NCBI RefSeq assembly: GCF_039522005.1
Contig: NZ_BAAADA010000153.1
Span: 1-7,246 of the forward strand
Reading direction: 5' to 3'
Origin: Alkalibacterium indicireducens
GTDB taxonomy: Bacteria; Bacillota; Bacilli; Lactobacillales; Carnobacteriaceae_A
DNA: 7,246 bases
The notes under the pieces are model-generated. The model searched no databases. It was given only the letters and a program-made list of their open reading frames with translations, and was not told where the DNA came from. Below, piece after piece: positions 6,286-7,246 of this stretch (within the stretch, counting starts at the first letter, position 1; the number at the start of each line of letters is the position of its first letter). The translations under genes and the position numbers were made by a program.

Positions 6286-7197
6286 TTATTCAGACATGTC
6301 GCGTAGAATCTGTTGTGCTTCTCTTTCTACGTCATAGTCTTCGCTTGTTGCAGGTTTATAACCTTCGTGTGAGTAGATCGCGATGACTTCGCGTCCTTCG
6401 TCTGTCTGTGCAATGTTGATGAATGACTGCTGTAGAGCTTCGATCAGATCGTCATCCATGATTTCTGAGAACCGGCTGACACTGATTGTATCGTTGTAGA
6501 TTCCTGGTGTTACACCTACGACATCTGTATCTTCCCAAATATCGTTATCAGCACCAAAGTCTTCTTCCCAGATATCAACATAGTCGCGACGTGCATCTGC
6601 GTAAGCAACGATCAGATCGACCTGTTCAGCTGCCAGTCTTGCAAATGAGTTCGCATAAGAGTCAGCTTGAACGATCTGGCTTAGGTCTGTCAGAGACCGA
6701 CCAAAGTTTTCCTGCATCCAGATTGTTGGATAAATGTATCCAGCAGATGAAGAAGAGCTCATAACGCTCCAAGACGCTGAATCAACATCTTCCCAAGTAA
6801 GTTCTTCTCCGCTGTTAATTTTATCAGCTAATTCTCTACCTTTTTCAGATGGACCTGCGATCAGGATTGAACGGTAGTACGTCACCTGTTCGTCAGTAGC
6901 TTCAGTCGGTTTGTTTTCATTCCAGTCAGCTGGGTTATCTGAATCGTTGTTCAGACCAGCACGTGTTGCAGTCAGAATAACTTCTGCAGAATCATCATAC
7001 AGGACGTATGTTCCACCTGGAAGGAAGCCCACATCAAGTGTTCCGGCAGACATTGCTTCTCCAACCGCTTCATAGTTTGTTCCTACAGTAATTTCAACTG
7101 CGCCGACATCGTAACCATGCTCAGCCAGCTCAGCAATCAGGAGATCTTCTAATGGTTCAGTTGCAACATAAATCTCTTTGAATTTGCCCTTTTTACG
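6286..7197 (-). CDS. phnD: Phosphonate/phosphate-type ABC transporter binding protein PhnD, 5' end missing
   Basis: PhnD is the extracellular receptor of the PhnCDE importer. The open frame of about 303 codons (7197-6286) matches the mature part of PhnD: IYVATEPLEDLLIAEL near the start, VGTNYEAVGEAM, VGFLPGGTYVLY, SSAGYIYPT and a C-terminal part with QTDEGREVIAIYSHEGY. The expected signal peptide and lipobox are absent: the frame is closed by TGA at 7200-7198 and, farther out, by a TAG. The first ATG in frame is at 7053, inside the conserved domain and without a Shine-Dalgarno site, so it is unlikely to be a genuine start. The gene is therefore either broken by rearrangement or cut by an assembly error at the window edge. 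The protein is acidic (by hand count about 52 Asp/Glu against 15 Lys/Arg from the ATG at 7053 on). It is the first gene of the phn operon; any promoter lies beyond the break. Confidence 0.85.
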   Translation of the reverse strand, partial: RKKGKFKEIYVATEPLEDLLIAELAEHGYDVGAVEITVGTNYEAVGEAMSAGTLDVGFLPGGTYVLYDDSAEVILTATRAGLNNDSDNPADWNENKPTEATDEQVTYYRSILIAGPSEKGRELADKINSGEELTWEDVDSASWSVMSSSSSAGYIYPTIWMQENFGRSLTDLSQIVQADSYANSFARLAAEQVDLIVAYADARRDYVDIWEEDFGADNDIWEDTDVVGVTPGIYNDTISVSRFSEIMDDDLIEALQQSFINIAQTDEGREVIAIYSHEGYKPATSEDYDVEREAQQILRDMSE

Positions 7198-7207
7198 TCA
7201 GGGCAGC
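7187..7207. repeat. Short inverted repeat at the phnD break
   Basis: TGCCCT and AGGGCA (6-bp arms) flank a 9-nt spacer at the point where PhnD-like coding sequence stops. No T-tract follows on either strand, so it is not a convincing terminator. It may mark a recombination or template-switch junction, or be chance. Confidence 0.4.
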
Positions 7208-7224
7208 CTCTAAATCGAGCATGT

Positions 7225-7246
7225 AGGAGGAAGGCAATGGAACACT
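7225..7246 (+). other. Possible start of a plus-strand gene leaving the window
   Basis: AGGAGG (7225-7230) stands 6 nt before an ATG (7237), a textbook initiation spacing, but only three codons (M-E-H) are visible before the edge. The opposite strand is also open here for 17 codons (containing SYMLDLEAALT, ending at a TAA), which would look like the tail of some other protein. Neither reading can be confirmed. Confidence 0.2.

Noticed and set aside
1..7246. CRISPR array, tRNA or rRNA gene, insertion sequence, toxin-antitoxin or defence genes
   Set aside because: No regularly spaced repeats, tRNA-like or rRNA-like sequence, transposase motifs or defence-type proteins are visible. All substantial genes belong to two ABC importers.

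Overview
The window looks like chromosomal DNA of a low-GC Gram-positive bacterium, most likely a member of the Lactobacillales. The grounds are strong purine-rich Shine-Dalgarno sites, a TTGACA/TATAGT-type promoter, two methionine T-box leaders and lipoprotein-type binding proteins. The exported binding proteins are very acidic and nearly lysine-free, whereas the cytoplasmic ATPases are ordinary. This points to a salt- or alkali-adapted lineage; a marine or alkaliphilic Carnobacteriaceae member is my inference, not something shown.

Layout. Positions 1-216 hold no gene I can name. A promoter at 217-246 drives a long leader (about 253-972) containing two complete T-box riboswitches in series. 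Each has a methionine ATG specifier, its own antiterminator and its own intrinsic terminator. Then come metN, metI and metQ on the plus strand (1016-3661), a complete methionine ABC importer: ATPase with C-terminal ligand-sensing domain, permease, and lipoprotein receptor. A hairpin at 3674-3723 closes the operon and is built to work in both directions.

On the minus strand, facing the met operon, lies a phosphonate/phosphate-type ABC importer read in the order phnD, phnC, phnE1, phnE2 (from the right edge down to 3740). A terminator-like hairpin sits between phnD and phnC and probably lowers expression of the ATPase and permeases relative to the binding protein. The phnD frame has no signal peptide: about 50 bp from the right edge it hits in-frame stops, and the outermost sequence does not look like PhnD. 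It is either a real 5' truncation by rearrangement or an assembly-edge artefact.

Both systems are nutrient importers of known families. I found no previously undescribed system. The points most worth a second look are the tandem Met T-boxes (the first with an altered antiterminator bulge), the beheaded phnD with an inverted repeat at its break, and the acidic surface proteins.
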